A DNA stretch of 64,000 nt from DATCZS01 sp036525795 (lineage in GTDB: Bacteria > Actinomycetota > Acidimicrobiia > Spongiisociales > ZC4RG35). Position numbers and translations under genes: made by a program. Below are positions 44,198-53,177 of the stretch, in pieces. Location of the stretch: NCBI GenBank assembly GCA_036525795.1, contig DATCZS010000043.1:1-64000 (forward strand), read 5' to 3'. Position 1 is the stretch's first letter, and every line of letters starts with the position of its first letter. Under the pieces are notes generated by a model that did no database searches, was not told the origin of the DNA, and worked only from the letters and a program-made list of their open reading frames with translations.

Positions 44198-45472
44198 ATG
44201 AGGAACCGACGCGCCGAGGTGATCGCCGGACATCACCTCGAACCGGAGTCCCTTTCCATGGGGTACGGGTACCGGCCCGAGTGGTCGGAGGGCTCGCTCA
44301 AATCACCCATCTTCCAGACGTCGACGTTCGTGTTCCAGACCGCCGAAGAGGGGAAGCGCTTCTTCCAGCTCGCCTGCGGACTGGTCGAACCGGACGAAGG
44401 CGAGTCGCCCGGAATGATCTACTCCCGGCTCAACAACCCCGACCTGGAGATCCTCGAAGATCGGCTGTGTCTGTGGGAGGACGCCGAGATGGGGCTGGTC
44501 TTCGCCTCGGGGATGGCGGCGATCGCCACCACCCTCCTCACCTACCTCCGGCCGGGAGATGTGCTGGCCCACTCCCAACCGCTCTACGGCGGAACCGACC
44601 ATCTCGTGAACGAGACGCTTCCCGAACTCGGTGTGATCTCGGTGCCGTTCTCCGCACAGATGTCGCGCACGGACATCGAGCAGGCGCTCGACGAGGCGGC
44701 GCCGAACGGTCGGCTCCGCATGATCCTCATCGAGACTCCGGCCAACCCGACCAACGACCTGATCGACATCCGGATGTGTTCGGACATCGCCCGGTCGCGT
44801 TCGACGGAGGAGCGACCGGCGCTGCTGGCCGTCGACAACACCTTCCTCGGACCGCTGTGGCAGCACCCGCTGCGGCACGGCGCCGACATCGTGCTGTATT
44901 CGGCCACCAAGTACCTCGGCGGTCACTCCGATCTGATCGCAGGAGCCGCCGTCGGTTCGGCGGATCACCTCCGCCCCATCGCCGCGACCCGCACATACCT
45001 CGGCACGATGGCCGACCCGTGGACCGGGTGGCTGCTCATGCGCAGCCTCGAGACGCTGCAGATGCGGATGACCAGACAGACCGAGACCGCCGGCAAGGTG
45101 GCGCGGTTCCTCGCCGAGCATCCCAAGGTCTCGAACGTGCGCTACCTCGACCTCCTCGACGACGCGGATGCCCAATACGACCTCTACCGACGCCAGTGTC
45201 TGGGGCCGGGGGCGATGATCTCCTTCGACTTCGACGAGGGGGAGAGCGCCGCCTTCCGGTTCCTGAACGCGCTCACGCTTGTGAAGCTGGCCGTGAGCCT
45301 GGGCAGCACCGAGTCGCTCGCCGAGCACCCCTCCTCGATGACCCACGCCGGTGTTCCCGCCGAAGAGAAGCTCTGGTACGGAATCGGCGAAGGCCTGGTC
45401 CGGCTGTCGGTCGGCGTCGAGCATCCCGACGATCTCATCGCCGACCTCCGCCAGGCCCTCGACAGCGTCTGA
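44198..45472 (+). CDS. Cys/Met-metabolism PLP-dependent lyase (MGL/CGS-like)
   Basis: A fold-type I gamma-family enzyme of 424 aa. Motifs are IYSRLNNPDLEILEDRL, LVFASGMAAIATTL, the PLP Lys in LYSATKYLGGHSD and SLGSTESLAEHPSSMTHAGV. The position of the methionine-gamma-lyase catalytic Cys is Gly (LYGGTDH instead of LYGCT), as in cystathionine gamma-synthase/lyase types. Being first in an Lrp-controlled operon with a beta-lyase argues for catabolism of sulfur or other amino acids. GGAGG is 5 nt before the ATG. Confidence 0.82.
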   Translation: MRNRRAEVIAGHHLEPESLSMGYGYRPEWSEGSLKSPIFQTSTFVFQTAEEGKRFFQLACGLVEPDEGESPGMIYSRLNNPDLEILEDRLCLWEDAEMGLVFASGMAAIATTLLTYLRPGDVLAHSQPLYGGTDHLVNETLPELGVISVPFSAQMSRTDIEQALDEAAPNGRLRMILIETPANPTNDLIDIRMCSDIARSRSTEERPALLAVDNTFLGPLWQHPLRHGADIVLYSATKYLGGHSDLIAGAAVGSADHLRPIAATRTYLGTMADPWTGWLLMRSLETLQMRMTRQTETAGKVARFLAEHPKVSNVRYLDLLDDADAQYDLYRRQCLGPGAMISFDFDEGESAAFRFLNALTLVKLAVSLGSTESLAEHPSSMTHAGVPAEEKLWYGIGEGLVRLSVGVEHPDDLIADLRQALDSV

Positions 45473-45514
45473 CCACGATCGAACGCGACCGAACACGATG
45501 ACAAGGAGACGAAG

Positions 45515-46915
45515 GTGACCGCAAGAAGACGAAGTTGGGCCGAGCCCTGGAAGATCAAGATGATCGAACCGATCAAGGTGACCACCCGGGAGGAGAGGCA
45601 GGAGGCCATCACCGAAGCCGGGTTCAACAGCTTCTTGCTCAAGTCAGAAGACGTCTACATCGACCTGCTCACCGACTCTGGCACGTCGGCGATGTCCGAC
45701 CACCAGTGGGCCGGGTTGATGCTCGGCGACGAGGCATACGCCGGATCCAGGAGCTTCTACCACCTGGTCGATGCCGTTCGCGACGTGTACGGCTACCCCG
45801 AACTCATCCCCACCCACCAGGGACGGGGAGCCGAACACATCCTCAGCCAGATCCTCATTTCCGAAGATGACGTCGTACCCGGCAACATGTACTTCACCAC
45901 CACGAAGTTCCACCAGGAGTACGCCGGCGGCACGTTCATCGACATCATCGTCGACGAGGCCCACGACCCCTACTCGGACCATCCCTTCAAAGGAAACGTC
46001 GATCTCGACAAGCTGCAGGCGGTGATCGACAGCTACGGACCGGCCCGGATCCCGTACATCTCGGTCGAGACGAACGTGAACATGGCGGGCGGACAGCCCA
46101 TGTCGCTCGCCAACCTCCGCGCGGTCTCCGAGCTGTGCCACCGCCACGGGATCCTGGTGATGCTCGACGCCACCCGGGCCCTCGAGAACGCCTGGTTCAT
46201 CAAACAACGTGAGGCGGGGTACGAGCACCTCAGCGTGCGCGAGATCCTCGCCGAGATCTGCTCGCACACCGACGGTGCCACCGTCTCGTCCAAGAAAGAC
46301 AACCTGGTCAACATCGGCGGGTTCCTCGCCCTGCGCGATCCCGAGCTGGCCCGCAAGGCCCGCGCCTTGCTCGTCGCATTCGAGGGCCTCCACACCTATG
46401 GCGGCATGTCGGGCCGCGACATGGAGGCTCTCGCCCGCGGCATTCGCGAGATGGTCGACACCGACGACCACGTCGCCGCTCGCGTCGGACAGGTCGAGTA
46501 CCTGGGACACGGCCTGCTCAAGGCCGGGATACCCGTGGTCAGGCCCATCGGCGGCCACGGGGTGTTTCTCGATGCCAGGGCGATCCTCGAACACATTCCG
46601 CAGTCTGAGTTCCCCGCACAGGCGCTCACAGCCGCGATCTACCTGGACTCGGGCGTGAGGGGAATGGAGCGCGGTGTGGTGTCGGCAGGCCGCGATCCCC
46701 ACACGGGGGATCACCACTACCCCAAACTCGAGTTGGTGCGCCTCACGATCCCGCGCAGGGTGTACACCCAGGCTCACATGGATGTTGTGATCGAGTCGGT
46801 CGTCGAGGTGTACGAGCACCGCGAGAAGATCGGCGGCCTGCGGTTCACATACGAGCCCGAGGAGCTCCGCTTCTTCCAGGCCCGCTTCGAGCCGATCGCG
46901 GCCTGGGAGTTCTGA
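45515..46915 (+). CDS. tpl: Tyrosine phenol-lyase (beta-tyrosinase)
   Basis: PLP-dependent beta-eliminating lyase of 466 aa splitting L-tyrosine into phenol, pyruvate and ammonia. It could be mislabelled tryptophanase, but residues that mark TPL are present: Thr129 (YFTTTKF), Met384 and Arg386 (GMERGVVSAGR) and Phe453 (LRFFQARF), matching Thr124, Met379, Arg381 and Phe448 of Citrobacter TPL, where tryptophanase has Val/Ile. The PLP lysine is Lys261 in SSKKDN. It lies 42 bp after the gamma-family lyase and ends in a perfect palindromic terminator. Confidence 0.88.
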   Translation: MTARRRSWAEPWKIKMIEPIKVTTREERQEAITEAGFNSFLLKSEDVYIDLLTDSGTSAMSDHQWAGLMLGDEAYAGSRSFYHLVDAVRDVYGYPELIPTHQGRGAEHILSQILISEDDVVPGNMYFTTTKFHQEYAGGTFIDIIVDEAHDPYSDHPFKGNVDLDKLQAVIDSYGPARIPYISVETNVNMAGGQPMSLANLRAVSELCHRHGILVMLDATRALENAWFIKQREAGYEHLSVREILAEICSHTDGATVSSKKDNLVNIGGFLALRDPELARKARALLVAFEGLHTYGGMSGRDMEALARGIREMVDTDDHVAARVGQVEYLGHGLLKAGIPVVRPIGGHGVFLDARAILEHIPQSEFPAQALTAAIYLDSGVRGMERGVVSAGRDPHTGDHHYPKLELVRLTIPRRVYTQAHMDVVIESVVEVYEHREKIGGLRFTYEPEELRFFQARFEPIAAWEF

Positions 46916-46916
46916 G

Positions 46917-46950
46917 GAGATGGGGCGGCCCGATCGGGCCGCCCCATCTC
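46917..46950. terminator. Perfect palindromic terminator between convergent genes
   Basis: GAGATGGGGCGGCCC and its exact reverse complement flank GATC, giving a 15-bp GC-rich stem directly after the tpl stop codon and overlapping the last codon of the opposite gene. No U-tract follows. Confidence 0.75.
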
Positions 46951-47293
46951 ACTCGGGGGGTTGGTCCACCGACCGATAGAGCCGGAACCCCTCTTCGGCG
47001 TGGCGCCGCTCGTCGACGAACGAGAGGAACTCGCGGGCCAGCTCCGTGAAGGCTCCTCCTGAATCGGCGGCAGCCTGGCGCAGGTCCGGCGGTCGATCGG
47101 TGTGATACCTCCACACCTGGTGGTACTCGGCACGCTCACCCGGAGCTCGCCAGATCGGAAGGTACGTCCCGAGATACTCGTAGCTCGGCGGAGCCAGCGC
47201 CGTGAACGACGGCTCGTGCTGGTGGAGCCATTGGCGGAACTCGTCCGCCCGCTCCTCCTTGACGAAGAACCCCCAATCCGACAGCAGGGCCAT
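46949..47293 (-). CDS. Small alpha-beta-barrel-like protein, unknown
   Basis: A 114-aa cytosolic protein, start chosen at MALLSDWGFFVKEER because GGAGG precedes it. The pattern (short strand, helix with EFRQWLHQHE, strand YEYLGTYLPIW, EYHQVWRYH) resembles dimeric ferredoxin-like-barrel proteins such as NIPSNAP types. Family not certain. Confidence 0.6.
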   Translation of the reverse strand: MALLSDWGFFVKEERADEFRQWLHQHEPSFTALAPPSYEYLGTYLPIWRAPGERAEYHQVWRYHTDRPPDLRQAAADSGGAFTELAREFLSFVDERRHAEEGFRLYRSVDQPPE

Positions 47294-47436
47294 GCAACCT
47301 CCGATCGACAGATCCACCATACGGTCGAGGAGGCGTCCGCGTCGGAAAGAACCCGGATCCAGCCGCCCCGGCGGGCACTGGACCATCGCCCGGGTCGGCC
47401 GAGTTGGCATCGGAGCGATGGTCGGGTGATCCTTGC

Positions 47437-48258
47437 GTGGTGGAAATCGACTCGGTCACGGAGATCATCCGAGACGTCGGGCACGTCGAAGTGCTCGGTC
47501 GATTTGGCGCGCTCGACAGTGGAGACATCTCCGAGAAGCACGCCGGCGACCTGGTCACGGTTGCCGATGTCGCCGCCGAACGCGAGTTGACCAGGCGCCT
47601 CACGCCGCTCGTGCCCGGCTCGACGGTGGTGGGGGAGGAAGGCGTCCACGCCGACGCCGCGGCGCTGGGGGCGCTCACCGGATCCGGGCCCGTGTGGGTG
47701 ATCGACCCGATCGACGGCACGGTCAACTACACCAGGGGAATCCCGATGTTCGCGGTGATGGTGGCGCTGGTCGTCGGAGGCCGCACCGTGGCGGCGTGGA
47801 TCCACGACCCGTATCACCGTCGGACCGCCGTCGCCGAGGCGGGAAGCGGCGCCCGGCTCGACGGCCGTCCCATGCAGGTGCGATCGGGCCCGCGCCGGCC
47901 GTCGGAACTGACCGGGGCCATCTATGCCGGGAAGTTCGCCACTCCCGAGCTCTCCGCCCACGTCCACGCCCGCAAGGCGGCGCTTCATCCGATCAGGACC
48001 ATCGCCTGTGCCGGCTTCGAGTATCTCCGGCTGGCCGGTGGCGGAACCGACTTCGCCCTGTTCACCCGCACCATGCCGTGGGATCACCTCCCCGGCATCC
48101 TGATCCACGCCGAGGCGGGAGGGTGGACCCGGCGAATCGACCACAGCGCGTATCTCCCGGCCCGGCCGGGCGGTCCGGCACTGCTCATCGCCTCGGATGA
48201 GCCCACCTGGAGCCAGGTTCACCAGGCGCTCATCGGCGACTGGTCCGAACCGGGCTGA
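47437..48258 (+). CDS. Inositol-monophosphatase-family protein
   Basis: A Mg-dependent phosphatase of about 273 aa (start at one of two GTG codons). Conserved sites are VGEEGV (metal), WVIDPIDGTVNYTRG (metal and catalytic) and PWDHLPGILIHAEAGG (metal). Substrates in this family include inositol-1-phosphate, histidinol phosphate and PAP; not determinable here. It is convergent with the purine nucleoside phosphorylase gene with no bases between the stop codons. Confidence 0.85.
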   Translation: MVEIDSVTEIIRDVGHVEVLGRFGALDSGDISEKHAGDLVTVADVAAERELTRRLTPLVPGSTVVGEEGVHADAAALGALTGSGPVWVIDPIDGTVNYTRGIPMFAVMVALVVGGRTVAAWIHDPYHRRTAVAEAGSGARLDGRPMQVRSGPRRPSELTGAIYAGKFATPELSAHVHARKAALHPIRTIACAGFEYLRLAGGGTDFALFTRTMPWDHLPGILIHAEAGGWTRRIDHSAYLPARPGGPALLIASDEPTWSQVHQALIGDWSEPG

Positions 48259-48981
48259 TCAGGCGGCGTCGATGACCAGCGCGTCGAGGGCGATCTCCAC
48301 CATCGTGTTGAAGGTCGACTGGCGCTCCTCCGAGGAGGTGGCCTCCCCGGTCCGAATGTGGTCAGACACCGTGGCGATGGTGAGCGCCCGGGCACCCTCC
48401 TCTGCCGCCACTCCGTAGATCCCGGCGGCCTCCATCTCCACCGCCAGCACCCCCATCCGCTCCATCACGTCGAAGGCGTCGCCGGTCGGGTTGTAGAACA
48501 GGTCGGCCGAATGAATCAGACCGACCTTGACCGGTGCCCCGCGGCGTGCCGCCGCGTCGACCGACGCCCTGACCAGCCCGAAGTCGGCCACCGCGGCGAA
48601 ATCCCACCCGGCGTAACGGGTGCGGTTGACGTTCGAATCGGTGCAGGCGCCGGTGGCGATCACCACGTCGCGGAGCTTCACCTCCGGGGAGATTCCCCCA
48701 CACGACCCCACGCGGATCAGCTTGCGCACGCCGTAGAAGCGGACGAGCTCGGTGGCGTAGATGGAGGCCGACGGGATCCCCATCCCCGTGCCCATCACCG
48801 ACACCGGAACCCCTTGGTAGGTGCCGGTGTAGCCGAGCATGTTGCGGACCGCGGTCACCTCCTCGGCGCCCTCCAGGAAGGTCTCGGCGATGTACTTGGC
48901 CCGGAGCGGATCGCCGGGGAGCAGGATCCCCTCTGCGAAGGCATCCCCGGATGCGGCGATGTGGGGGGTGGGAACGGACAT
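48259..48981 (-). CDS. deoD: Purine nucleoside phosphorylase DeoD-type
   Basis: A 240-aa hexameric-type nucleoside phosphorylase that releases purine bases from nucleosides. It opens [29 protein letters not shown], has [23 protein letters not shown] and [12 protein letters not shown] with SDHI near the end, all DeoD marks. The start at MSVPTP is chosen because an AGAGGAGT ribosome site precedes it; the frame is open further only through the heptamer array. Confidence 0.94.
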   Translation of the reverse strand: MSVPTPHIAASGDAFAEGILLPGDPLRAKYIAETFLEGAEEVTAVRNMLGYTGTYQGVPVSVMGTGMGIPSASIYATELVRFYGVRKLIRVGSCGGISPEVKLRDVVIATGACTDSNVNRTRYAGWDFAAVADFGLVRASVDAAARRGAPVKVGLIHSADLFYNPTGDAFDVMERMGVLAVEMEAAGIYGVAAEEGARALTIATVSDHIRTGEATSSEERQSTFNTMVEIALDALVIDAA

Positions 48982-49045
48982 GAGACTCCTCTGGCGATCG
49001 CTGGAGGGAACGGTACTAGCCGGGTTGCGATCGGCCATCGGCGAC

Positions 49046-49101
49046 GTGAGGCGTGAGACGTGAGGCGTGAGACGTGCGACGTGCGACGCGAGACGTGCCA
49101 C
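49046..49101 (+). repeat. GTGMGAC heptamer tandem array 3 (diverged)
   Basis: Eight units, four of them exact (GTGAGAC or GTGCGAC), the others with one change (GTGAGGC twice, GCGAGAC, GTGCCAC). It lies between the divergent deoD and HAD-phosphatase genes, in the same orientation as arrays 1 and 2. Confidence 0.9.
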
Positions 49102-49175
49102 CCAACCCCTCAACTCCCCTTTCCAACCGGCCGATCAATCGATACGCTCGCGTTTCGCGATTCAGAGAGCGGTCG

Positions 49176-50141
49176 ATGCCGATCTTCCCCCAAAACGTGA
49201 TCGCCGTGATCTGGGACTTCGACAAGACCCTGATCCCCGGCTACATGCAGAAACCCCTGTTCGACCACTTCGGGGTCGACGCCGCCTCGTTCTGGGCAGA
49301 GTCAGACGGGCTGACCGACTACTACCGGTCACGCGGTGCCGGGATGACCAACGGTGACATCCTGTATCTCAACCACCTCCTCACCTACGTCCGCGAGGGA
49401 AGGATGGCGGGCCTCGACAACGACCTCCTCCGCCAGCTCGGTGCCGGCATCGACTTCTACGACGGCATGCCCGAGTTCATGGGTTCGCTCCGCAAGCAGA
49501 TCGAATCCGATCCGGTCTATGCAGAACACCACATCTCGGTCGAGCACTACATCGTCTCGTCCGGGCTCCGCCAGATGATTCTCGGCAGCGCGGTGGCTCC
49601 CTTCGTCGAAGAGGTGTGGGCATGCGAGTTCGCAGAGGAGATCGCCCCGCCCGGCTACCTCGATTCGGGGAAGATGTTCTCAGGCCAGACCCGCGAGATT
49701 CGAGAGGTCGTCTACACGATCGACAACACCACCAAGACCCGGGCCGTGTTCGAGATCAACAAGGGCGTCAACCGGCACGCCGACATCGACGTGAACTCGA
49801 AGATCGACCACGCAGACCGGCGGATCCCCTTCCTGAACATGATCTACATCGCCGACGGCCCGAGCGACGTTCCGGTGTTCTCGGTGGTCGACCACAACGG
49901 CGGCCGGACGTTTGCGGTGTACCGGCCGGGGTCGACCAGGGAGTTCGAGCAGGTGAACCGGCTGCTCGAACAGGATCGAATCCACGCGTACGGCCCGGCC
50001 GATTACACCGAGGGAAGCCAGACGGCCATGTGGATCACCCACTCCACCCGGCGGATCGCCGACCGGATCGTGCGGCACCGCTCCCAGGCACTGTCCGAGC
50101 GTCTCGGTGCCCCTCCCGGTCACCTGCCAGACGAGGGCTGA
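49176..50141 (+). CDS. HAD-family phosphatase-like protein
   Basis: A 321-aa hydrolase with the nucleophile motif DFDKT near residue 14-18 (WDFDKTLIPGY), the conserved Ser/Thr in IVSSGLRQMI, and the acidic motif IADGPSDVPVF. A helical cap lies between (GMPEFMGSLRKQ and neighbours). Substrate unknown. A TACGCT box at 49143-49148 could be the -10, just downstream of the heptamer array. Confidence 0.78.
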   Translation: MPIFPQNVIAVIWDFDKTLIPGYMQKPLFDHFGVDAASFWAESDGLTDYYRSRGAGMTNGDILYLNHLLTYVREGRMAGLDNDLLRQLGAGIDFYDGMPEFMGSLRKQIESDPVYAEHHISVEHYIVSSGLRQMILGSAVAPFVEEVWACEFAEEIAPPGYLDSGKMFSGQTREIREVVYTIDNTTKTRAVFEINKGVNRHADIDVNSKIDHADRRIPFLNMIYIADGPSDVPVFSVVDHNGGRTFAVYRPGSTREFEQVNRLLEQDRIHAYGPADYTEGSQTAMWITHSTRRIADRIVRHRSQALSERLGAPPGHLPDEG

Positions 50142-50147
50142 ACGGAT

Positions 50148-50855
50148 TCAGCCGACCGGGACGCCGATCTCCAGTTCTGCCACCTCGAAGGCGCCTGCGG
50201 CGTGATCGTCCAGTTCGTCGGGGGTCCCGGCCAGGATCGGGAAGGTTCCGAAGTGAATCGGAACCACCGTCTCGACGCCGAGAAGGGACCCGGCCATCGC
50301 CGCCTGGCGCGGATCCATCGTGTACCACCCTCCGATGGGCAGGAAGGCCACGTCTGGAGCCCACAGCTCACCGACCAGCTTCATGTCCGAGTAGACCATC
50401 GTGTCCCCGGCGTGATAGAGCGTCGGTCCGTCCGGGAACTCGAGCACCCATCCCGCCGCCTCGCCACCGGCGACGATGCCCTGGTCCCCGCTGATCCCTG
50501 AGGAGTGCACGGCGTCGACCAGCGTGGCCCTGATGCCGGCGATGGCGGTGACGGTGCCGCCCTTGTTCGAGCCGATCGCCTGTTCGAGCCCCTGGGCCGC
50601 GAACCAGGAGGCCACCTCGTGGATGGCGAACACGGGGGCGTCGGCCTTCTTGGCGAGCTCCACCGTGTTTCCGACATGGTCGAAGTGGCCGTGGGTGACG
50701 AAGATGGCGTCCACGCGCTCCTGGGCATGTTCGCCGTCCGGACAGGCCGGATTCCCCTCCAGCCACGGGTCGATCAGCAGGGTCGTGCCGTCGCCCATCC
50801 TCACCCGGACGGACGCGTGTCCCAGCCAGGTGACCTCGAGGCCTGCCAGATTCAT
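50148..50855 (-). CDS. UPF0173 metal-dependent hydrolase
   Basis: A 235-aa metallo-beta-lactamase-fold protein of the UPF0173 (YtkL) group. VTWLGHASVRV at the N-terminus, THGHFDHVGN (HxHxDH), HAGDT and PIHFGTFP near the end are the metal ligands. Activity unknown. GAGGGAG precedes the ATG. Confidence 0.87.
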   Translation of the reverse strand: MNLAGLEVTWLGHASVRVRMGDGTTLLIDPWLEGNPACPDGEHAQERVDAIFVTHGHFDHVGNTVELAKKADAPVFAIHEVASWFAAQGLEQAIGSNKGGTVTAIAGIRATLVDAVHSSGISGDQGIVAGGEAAGWVLEFPDGPTLYHAGDTMVYSDMKLVGELWAPDVAFLPIGGWYTMDPRQAAMAGSLLGVETVVPIHFGTFPILAGTPDELDDHAAGAFEVAELEIGVPVG

Positions 50856-51000
50856 GATCTCCCTCCTCGACTCGCGAGCGATGACCTCAACCTACTCCTC
50901 GGACCCGGCGCACAGTTTCACCCCTCCGGGTCGGCGATACGCGTCGGCGACAGGCGGCAGGAAACCGGCCGGGAGGTCACGAAATCCGCGACCCTGAGCA

Positions 51001-51567
51001 TCACCGCGCCAGCAGATCGACCCCGTGGGCTCTGAGAAGGCGGGCGACGGTGTGCACGGGGAGGCCGATGACGTTGGTGGGGCTTCCTTCCACCGACTCG
51101 ACGAACACCGCCCCCAGCCCCTGCAGGGCGTAGCCGCCTGCCTTGTCCATCGGCTCGCCGGTCGCGACGTATCCGGCAACCTCCTCGTCGGTGAGCGGGA
51201 GCAGCGTCACGAGCGACCGCTCGACCGTGGAGCTGATCATCCCCTCGGCTGCCACCGCCACCCCGGTGTAGACCGCATGCGTCTCACCGGCCAGCATCGC
51301 CAGCATGGCGCGCGCCTCGGCCGGATGAGCGGGCTTGCCCAGCACCTGCCCGTCGAACACCACGGCCGTGTCTGCGGCCACCACCAGGCGCCCGGACCCC
51401 GCCACCGCATGCGCCTTGAGCCGGGCGACCCGCTCGACGTAGGGAGCAGGCTCCTCATCAGGATGGCGCGACTCGTCGACGTCGGGCGCCTCTGTGTCGA
51501 AGCGCAGCCCGAGCATCGTCAGCAACTCGCGGCGACGCGGCGAACTCGAGGCGAGGATGATGTCCAT
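51001..51567 (-). CDS. maf: Maf-family nucleotide pyrophosphatase
   Basis: A 188-aa NTP pyrophosphatase of the Maf/YhdE type that removes non-canonical or modified nucleotides and is linked to cell-division control. It starts MDIILASSSPRRRELLTMLG and has VAADTAVVFDGQVLGKP and GYALQGLGAVFVESVEGSPTNVIGLP, the usual motifs. This start is preferred to one 33 codons earlier because TACCGT lies six bases before it. Confidence 0.93.
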   Translation of the reverse strand: MDIILASSSPRRRELLTMLGLRFDTEAPDVDESRHPDEEPAPYVERVARLKAHAVAGSGRLVVAADTAVVFDGQVLGKPAHPAEARAMLAMLAGETHAVYTGVAVAAEGMISSTVERSLVTLLPLTDEEVAGYVATGEPMDKAGGYALQGLGAVFVESVEGSPTNVIGLPVHTVARLLRAHGVDLLAR

Positions 51568-51573
51568 GCCGGA

Positions 51574-51579
51574 ACGGTA
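51574..51579 (-). promoter_or_regulatory. -10 element of maf (leaderless)
   Basis: TACCGT on the minus strand, 6 nt before the ATG at 51567; it sets the start codon. Confidence 0.5.
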
Positions 51580-51711
51580 GTGGAGGCGAGCCGGCAAGAA
51601 CCTCACCCCCCGGGAGCGGCGCACGGAGATCCGGTCCCGTGCGATGCCGGCCGACCCGACGCTCATGGGGGAACGGGCGGGAATCCGACCGGGCCGGGAC
51701 CTTCGTTGGGC

Positions 51712-52140
51712 CTACGGCTTCGGCACGCAGACCACGGGTCGAGTCGAGGTGAGGATGATCTCCTGGGCCTGGCTACCCATGAGGAGCTTCCCGACCCGCG
51801 ACCGGTTCTTCACCGTGATGACGATGACGCCGGCGTCGTGTTCGTCTGCCACCCGCCTTATCTCCCTGGCAGGGTCTCCGAAACGCACCACGATCTCGGT
51901 GTCCAGACCCGCCGCCACCGCAGCGACCATTCCTTCGAGTGTGCCCATGGCCCGCTCCTCCGCCTGCTGTCGGAGCGGTGCCGCGCGATGGGGGACGTCG
52001 GCGACGTCTATCGCCCGCGACGTCAGGACGTGCACGACGACCAGCCGGCCATTCCCGGTTCGGGCGACCTCGGCGGCGTAGCGGAGTCCGGCATCCGACG
52101 AGCCCTCCAGGTCGCATGGTGCGACGACCGTCCCAAACAT
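51712..52140 (-). CDS. Universal stress protein (UspA family)
   Basis: A 142-aa single-domain UspA. It opens MFGTVVAPCDLEGSSDAGLRYAAE, has VVVHVLTSRA and ends DAGVIVITVKNRSRVGKLLMGSQAQEIILTSTRPVVCVP with the G-x2-x9-G(S/T) ATP-type motif partly kept. GGGAGGA supports the start. Divergent from the ABC exporter. Confidence 0.85.
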   Translation of the reverse strand: MFGTVVAPCDLEGSSDAGLRYAAEVARTGNGRLVVVHVLTSRAIDVADVPHRAAPLRQQAEERAMGTLEGMVAAVAAGLDTEIVVRFGDPAREIRRVADEHDAGVIVITVKNRSRVGKLLMGSQAQEIILTSTRPVVCVPKP

Positions 52141-52238
52141 GCGAGTCCTCCCAACGGCGACCACCCGGCAGCGTAGCGGGGGGTCGGGGAGGGTCCGGTC
52201 ACGGCCACGCCGATCGCGGCCTCCGTCCCACCCGCCGT

Positions 52239-52244
52239 TACGCT
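52239..52244 (+). promoter_or_regulatory. -10 element of the ABC-2 exporter operon (leaderless)
   Basis: TACGCT lies 6 nt before the GTG at 52251. Confidence 0.5.
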
Positions 52245-52250
52245 GCCGGA

Positions 52251-53177
52251 GTGACCACACCCTTCGTACACGCATCCAATCTCGTCAAACGGTTCGGGGA
52301 TCTGACCGCCGTCGACGGCATCGACTTCGAGGTCATGCAGGGAGAGGTGTTCGGCTTCCTCGGTCCGAACGGCGCAGGCAAGAGCTCGACCATGCGAATG
52401 ATCGGAGCGGTCAGCCCCATCACCGAAGGCCGGCTCACGGTGTTCGGGCTCGATCCGGCGACCGACGGGCGCCAGATCCGGGCTCGCCTCGGTGTCGTTC
52501 CCCAGGAGGACAGCCTCGACACCCAGCTGACCGTCGAGGAGAACCTGATGATCTACGGGCGGTACTTCGACCTGCCGCGCAGCGAGATCGCCAAACGCAT
52601 CGACGAGCTCCTGTCCTTCACCCAGCTCTCCGAACGAAGAACCCACCGGGTGGAGCCGCTCTCGGGCGGGATGAAGCGACGGCTGACGATCGCCCGCGGC
52701 CTGATCAACGACCCGGAGATGATCCTGCTCGACGAGCCAACCACCGGCCTCGACCCGCAGGCGAGGCACCTGCTGTGGGAGCGCCTGTACCGGCTCAAGG
52801 CACGAGGCGTGACCCTGATCATCACCACCCACTACATGGACGAGGCCGAGCAGCTGTGCGACCGGCTCGTGATCATGGATCGGGGCCGGATCGTGGCTCA
52901 CGGCGCTCCCCGCCGGCTCATCGAGGAGCACGTCAGCAGAGACGTGCTCGAGTTGCGCTTTGCGGAAGAGACCAGGCAGGAGTCGGAGAGGTCGCTGGAA
53001 GGGCTCGCCACACGGATCGAGACCCTGCCCGATCGCGCCTTGCTCTACGTCGACGATGCCGAGCGGACGATGAGCGCCGTGCTGGACCTGGGGCTGCGCC
53101 CGATCGCCAACCTGATCCGGCGGGCGACCCTCGAAGACGTCTTCCTGCGCCTGACCGGCCGGACGCTGGTGGACTGA
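52251..53177 (+). CDS. ABC-2 exporter ATP-binding protein
   Basis: A 308-aa ATPase of the DrrA/NodI type. Walker A GPNGAGKSS, Q-loop VPQEDSLD, signature LSGGMKRRLTIARGL, Walker B MILLDEPTTGLDP, switch TTHYMDEAEQL, then a C-terminal regulatory part ending LEDVFLRLTGR. Such exporters move drugs, polysaccharides or lipids; substrate unknown. First of three overlapping genes (stop TGA shares its A with the next ATG). Confidence 0.92.
   Translation: MTTPFVHASNLVKRFGDLTAVDGIDFEVMQGEVFGFLGPNGAGKSSTMRMIGAVSPITEGRLTVFGLDPATDGRQIRARLGVVPQEDSLDTQLTVEENLMIYGRYFDLPRSEIAKRIDELLSFTQLSERRTHRVEPLSGGMKRRLTIARGLINDPEMILLDEPTTGLDPQARHLLWERLYRLKARGVTLIITTHYMDEAEQLCDRLVIMDRGRIVAHGAPRRLIEEHVSRDVLELRFAEETRQESERSLEGLATRIETLPDRALLYVDDAERTMSAVLDLGLRPIANLIRRATLEDVFLRLTGRTLVD

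Noticed and set aside
45515..46915. Tryptophanase (TnaA)
   Set aside because: Residues at the substrate site (Thr129, Met384, Arg386, Phe453) match tyrosine phenol-lyase rather than tryptophanase.
48982..49113. N-terminal extension of purine nucleoside phosphorylase
   Set aside because: It would be encoded by heptamer array 3; the normal N-terminus [10 protein letters not shown] has its own ribosome site.
50856..51000. Possible tRNA or small RNA in the gap after the UPF0173 gene
   Set aside because: No cloverleaf or anticodon-arm pattern found; likewise none in the other gaps.
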